Source of the DNA: Cudoniella acicularis
Lineage: Eukaryota; Ascomycota; Leotiomycetes; Helotiales; Helotiaceae
DNA: 44,729 bases
Reading direction: 5' to 3'
NCBI GenBank assembly: GCA_013054445.1
Contig: JAAMPI010000295.1
Coordinates: forward strand, 1 to 44,729
Under the pieces are notes generated by a model. The model was not told where the DNA came from. It did not search any database and saw only the letters and a list, made by a program, of their open reading frames with translations. The position numbers and the translations under genes are program-made. Shown here in pieces: positions 40,901 to 44,729 of the stretch. The stretch's first letter is position 1. Each line of letters starts with the position of its first letter.

Positions 40901-43596
40901 GAGAGAGGGGGTTTACCGCGTGGCATGGCGTGGCGGCTGCAGGGGTAAAGGGGGCGGATCCAGTGCGGGACGGAACTTGACGAGAGGCGAGAGGGATAAA
41001 GGGAAGGGTGGAAAAATGTGTTTACTAGGGATGGATAGTTCTTCCCCGCCGCGCCCTCTTCAAGAGGGAATTGATCATGTGAGGGGTTGGCTTTGATAAT
41101 TGGGACTGGGGGTTTATTTAGGAGGTTGGGAGAAGGTGAGGAGTTTCTTTATAAGTTCTGAAAAGGGAGGGCGGTGTCGTGTCGATCGGTAGGTAAGGAG
41201 GTTTTTCCTTGGTCATGTGAATTTTCCCCCTTCCTTAATGAACTTGGAATGAAAACCTTCGCAGAAAGGGATGAAGTGAAATGTAAAGATGCACTTCTGA
41301 GAAAAGGGAGAGCACATCACCCTCCATTTTCTAAAAAAGCGCAAGACAAAGCCACTTCGTGACACTGCGTGAGAGACGACATAACATACCTTCGTATTGT
41401 ACTTCGTATTAAGCAAGCCCCCTTTGCGATAGGCTTGATACGAAGGCAAATACGAAGTCGTAAAATTCAAAAATAAATAAAACGTTAAGACATGAGAGTA
41501 GTTCGCAAAAGCAGGCTTCGAAGAGACAGTTTTGAGGCTGATGATTCCACTACGAGATTTTCTGTTATGAAGAGAATCACGTGTGGAGTGTGTTACGGTT
41601 TTTGACATATACGCGGCTAAGTTTATTGTGGTCAAAATTTTGGAGAGTATTATTGGAAATGTGAGCGCATTGCCTGGATAAATGGAATCTAGGGTTATCT
41701 GATACCTAGAGGTACTTGTGAACCTAAAAAGCTCTTCATTCAAGAGACTAAAAGGTCACGTGTTTTCATATTTTTCTCCAAAAATGACAATTAAGTTCCT
41801 TGCCTTCTAACGTTTCCCTTCAAGTTTCGACTCTTTCTTAGGCTGAATCTAAAACACGCAAGTAAAGAGTGAAGTTTTAGGTCCAAGAAGAAATAGTACC
41901 GAAAAGTTTCTCGACAAATCTAGCACGTGGAACGAGCCAAAATCTGGACCCCGTGACGAAACTTTTATTCCTCGGGAATGGGACCAGTCAAGACCTAGTG
42001 AAGACCGAGAGCTCTTATAAATAAGACTAGACCAAGTCTTTACTTTAGTCCCAACCACTGTTTATGAAGTTCTTCTGACGTCACATGTCTAAAATAGCAC
42101 GTGATCAAGCACTTGTTAGCTTAATAATGGTATCTCTCGTAGAGGAGCCGGACTTTTAATTAAGTAGGGGCACATATGCGGGCCTTGCTGTCTTTCCCTA
42201 TAGTATAAGTTTTGAAGAGATCGTAGTCAATGATATAAGCCGCTGTACAGCCTATGTTATTTCCTTGCTTGCCTGTATTAAGAGATGTATTTAGAAGAGA
42301 AGAGGTCCTTTGCCTTCCTTTTTACACATAATTACAAATTAAAATCCGTTGCAATTTTCCGCAAGCACCAAAAGCATAGGTAGTAAGGTAATTTTGGATC
42401 GTAGGAAACCTTCATCTCACAAATTGGGGGTGAAGGCACTAAGTGCAAAATTCACAACCACTAAAACACAAGACGCCGTCTTCAAAAAAATTCCTTTTAG
42501 TTTCAAATATGCACATTCCTGACTCCTAAGGTCTCCTCATCCTGACCTGCAAATCTGCTGCGCACAAGGTTGTCACGCTTAAGCCCCCTTCCCCTGATTG
42601 GACCCGCGTCTAATAACCGCAGCTGCATGCTATGATTATTTAATTTCCTTTCTGACGACCGACCTGCTTCTCCCCCTCCATGCCTCACTTCACCACCATT
42701 CTCAGCAATAATTGAGCCTCATTCTCTAATACAAGGGATTTCACGTACTGGGTTCATGGTCTACAGGATGGCGTTCCCGCTGTCAAGCACGGCCAAGCCC
42801 CAACAACCTTATTTTTGGGCTGCCACGATGCTGCGGCCTTGAAGATTTTGTCACGTTAGACAGCACAGCGCGTAGGTAGCAACATCACGACGGTATGATC
42901 ACATGGCAGTGTGCTTGAAATCTCTCATCTCTGCTTGGCTCTCAAACCATCATTTTTCCAAGCGAACTGTTTGCTACCCATTCGTGCACCTGCTACTGAA
43001 ACTCAACCTCCGATCATTCCAATCATTTTCTCCAGAAAGGTATTTTGTACGATGGGATTTTACAGGAGGTCTCTTGTCATCGGCCCAAATTACGCTTGTG
43101 GTGGCGGGTTTCCCGGATCAACAATAATCATCACAGCCCCCGCACCGAACGCGAAGGGTTTGGACCTGCCCCATTAGACGGCCCTCTCCAACCGTATGTC
43201 AGGTACCGTAACGTGCCTTGCAGGCGTAGTCGGCCCTGTAAGCCTTGCTTATACGCTTTAAAGTTCTAGCTGTAGCCATTATTTCCTGCTGTTGGCTTTT
43301 GCTCTTGTTGATTGATTGCTTTCCTGCAGAATCGCGAATTAATTTTTCTAAGAGTGAGCTTTGAGCGTCCCGGCAATTGTAATTCGTTTCGTTGCTAGCG
43401 TGTTTCTTTGCTGGTGTATGGTTCGTGGTTCAACATTCACCGTCGCTATCTGGGTTATCAACTTATCAATTGACTTTTTATTTCCAACGCGTCCGAGCTT
43501 GGAATCTGGTTGTACCAACAACATCAACACCGACGTCTTCGGACACCAAGCTCATTCGGGCGGTTATTTGAGGTTGCGATAACTTCAATCGTCAAG
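37989..43596. other. Gene-free 5.6-kb region upstream of hacA and the membrane-protein gene
   Basis: Both flanking genes point away from it, so it contains two promoters. 39.1-40.7 kb is strongly CT-rich on the plus strand, resembling long 5' leaders. 40.9-41.2 kb is G-rich with a TTTATAAG box near 41148. ATTGG (an inverted CCAAT) occurs near 42597. I find no protein family and no tRNA in it. Unrecognised non-coding transcripts are possible. Confidence 0.4.
41388..41460. repeat. Imperfect inverted repeat (CTTCGTAT hairpin)
   Basis: The left arm holds CTTCGTATT twice followed by AAGCAAGCC. The right arm holds AGGCTTGATACGAAGG and AATACGAAG. The arms pair over about 30 bases with small mismatches around a short centre. 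It may be a tiny foldback element or an RNA hairpin. Confidence 0.55.
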
Positions 43597-44729
43597 ATGT
43601 CGGATGCGCGCGGAACATGTCCAGCTGGAGGGCAATGGTCAGTGCTCCCCAGATATACCCATGCCTCTATACTAAAAGTGAACCCAGGTACGAATGCACA
43701 ACCGGAACAACGCCATTCTTTGGATGCTGCAACAGCGACCCGTGTCAAAACGACGCTGGATGTCCGGCCAGCGATCTGGAACCCGCAGGCTTGGGCACAA
43801 ATTCAAGTTCTGAGGATGGCTCATTCGCAACCTGCTCTGCTGGACTTTGGTGGACATGTAGTGCGAACACTCCTTCGTTCCAAGGGTGCTGTGATACCGA
43901 CCCGTGCGCGCATAATGGATGTCCATCAGGTCAACTCCATGCTGCTTTTTTCAGAACCATCCCACCTGAATTGGCGACGGCGGCAACAAGTTCAAATTCT
44001 GCGGCAGCGACCAGTTCCGGCAGTACAGCAACGGATTCTTCCCCAATACCCACTTCAACACCACTCACAGATACTACTACTACTACTTCCCAACCCGCAG
44101 CAGCGACCACCCCACACCAAACCACATTATCAGCAGCACCGACAGGAACATCGACCGTTTCCTCCCAAAACACGGGATCTGCATCAGTAGCCAACATAGT
44201 CACGAGCGGAAATTCTCCTTCTCCTTCATCATCTAGTAGTTCTCTACCAGCAATAGTCGGCGGAGCAGTCGGCGGAATCTCCCTCATCGCCCTCATCGCC
44301 GCCGCCGTCTTCTTCCTCCGCCGTCGAAAACGTCGCAATCGTCTCTCCAGCCAACCCATGTCCGACCTCGTGACACCAACACCCTTCACCCCAAAACCCT
44401 ACGGCGACGAAGATCTCTTCCCACCTCCCGCAATTGAGGTCTCCCGACCCAGGGCACCACTCACTTCGAACCCATATGATCCCAATGAGTTGTATGCTGC
44501 TATTGCAAACTTGGAGAAGCAGCCACTTCCACAGGAAGAAGAGGCTCATCCTTACAGTATGTTATACCCCTCCTTCACTTTAACACCTACCTCAACCGCC
44601 CTCCCAAAATCCACAAGCAAGAAAACTAACACGCCCCCTCAGATCCAATCCACCACGACCAACCAATAACAACCCCCACTTCCCCCCACCCATCCAGCAA
44701 ACGAGCCTCCCTCTTCAAACCCTACCAGG
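43597..44729 (+). CDS. Single-pass membrane protein with two Cys-rich modules (3' partial)
   Basis: Exons 43597-43637, 43688-44556 and 44643 to the window end; introns 43638-43687 (GTCAGT..CAG) and 44557-44642 (GTATGT..CTAAC..CAG). The first splice joins CPAGGQ-WYECTTGTTPFFGCC into a module (about 8-40) that repeats at 63-93 (CSAGLWWTCSANTPSFQGCC). Both share C..G.W..C....P.F.GCC.(S/T)DPC...GCP. A Ser/Thr-rich stalk (about 110-200) leads to one membrane segment (200-224, AIVGGAVGGISLIALIAAAVFFL), then RRRKRR and a Pro-rich cytosolic tail that runs off the window. No N-terminal signal peptide is present, so the outside-facing N-terminus would be translocated by the membrane segment itself. The layout resembles fungal wall sensors, but the family is not one I can name. 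Confidence 0.8.

Noticed and set aside
41849..42120. Possible second LTR near 42 kb (TATAAATA, CACGTGATC words)
   Set aside because: No TG..CA ends with a target duplication and no similarity to the 24192-24454 LTR beyond the common CACGTGAT word.
1..44729. CRISPR arrays, operons, ribosome-binding sites
   Set aside because: The window is eukaryotic (spliceosomal introns throughout) and no regularly spaced identical repeats with unique spacers occur.

Overview
The window looks like nuclear DNA of a filamentous ascomycete (Pezizomycotina). The genes carry short introns of about 50-110 bases with GT..AG ends and CTAAC/CTGAC-type branch sites. The gene content (HET domain, Zn2Cys6 factor, DUF1996, hacA, secreted repeat proteins) is typical of this group. 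The C-terminus of the HacA protein fits Leotiomycetes or Sordariomycetes, but I cannot fix genus or class. Coding islands alternate with long AT-rich or low-information stretches and a few transposon traces.

Layout. 1-13.8 kb is mostly eroded: a ferritin-like pseudogene (59-1080), a long C2H2 zinc-finger/DEDDh-exonuclease pseudogene (4109-7354) and a HET pseudogene (11872-13841). One intact housekeeping gene, ADE8 (8671-9476, de novo purine synthesis), sits among them. The premature stops in the dead genes read as CAA/CAG to TAA/TAG, TGG to TGA or CGA to TGA, which is the pattern expected from repeat-induced point mutation (RIP). 13.9-19.5 kb resembles the remains of a secondary-metabolite locus. 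It holds an intact drug/H+ antiporter-like MFS exporter, a divergent intact Zn2Cys6 regulator and, just downstream of it, a broken scrap of polyketide-synthase ketosynthase. The shared promoter holds several inverted CGG triplets.

19.7-34.7 kb carries five intact genes for secreted or probably secreted proteins: a Cys-rich plus Ser/Ala-repeat protein, a very acidic protein with dibasic sites, a KSKPA-repeat protein with a possible ADP-ribosyl-cyclase-like domain, a DUF1996 protein with a GC-AG intron, and a Kex2-type repeat peptide precursor. A solo LTR with target duplication, a GGGTA-rich inverted-repeat region and a small hairpin MITE lie between them.

36.4-38 kb is hacA, the bZIP activator of the unfolded-protein response, with the frame switch expected for IRE1-dependent non-spliceosomal splicing. 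Its unspliced frame stays open unusually far and contains a hydrophobic patch. After 5.6 kb with no recognisable gene, the window ends in a single-pass membrane protein with two Cys-rich modules, cut off at the right edge.

The observations most worth following are the Kex2 repeat precursor, the dual-frame hacA, the decayed metabolite locus with surviving regulator and exporter, and the KSKPA/cyclase-like secreted protein. All exon models were made by eye. Those with a closed multiple-of-three length and good splice sites are ADE8, the MFS gene, the Zn2Cys6 gene, the DUF1996 gene, the KSKPA gene and the 5' part of hacA.
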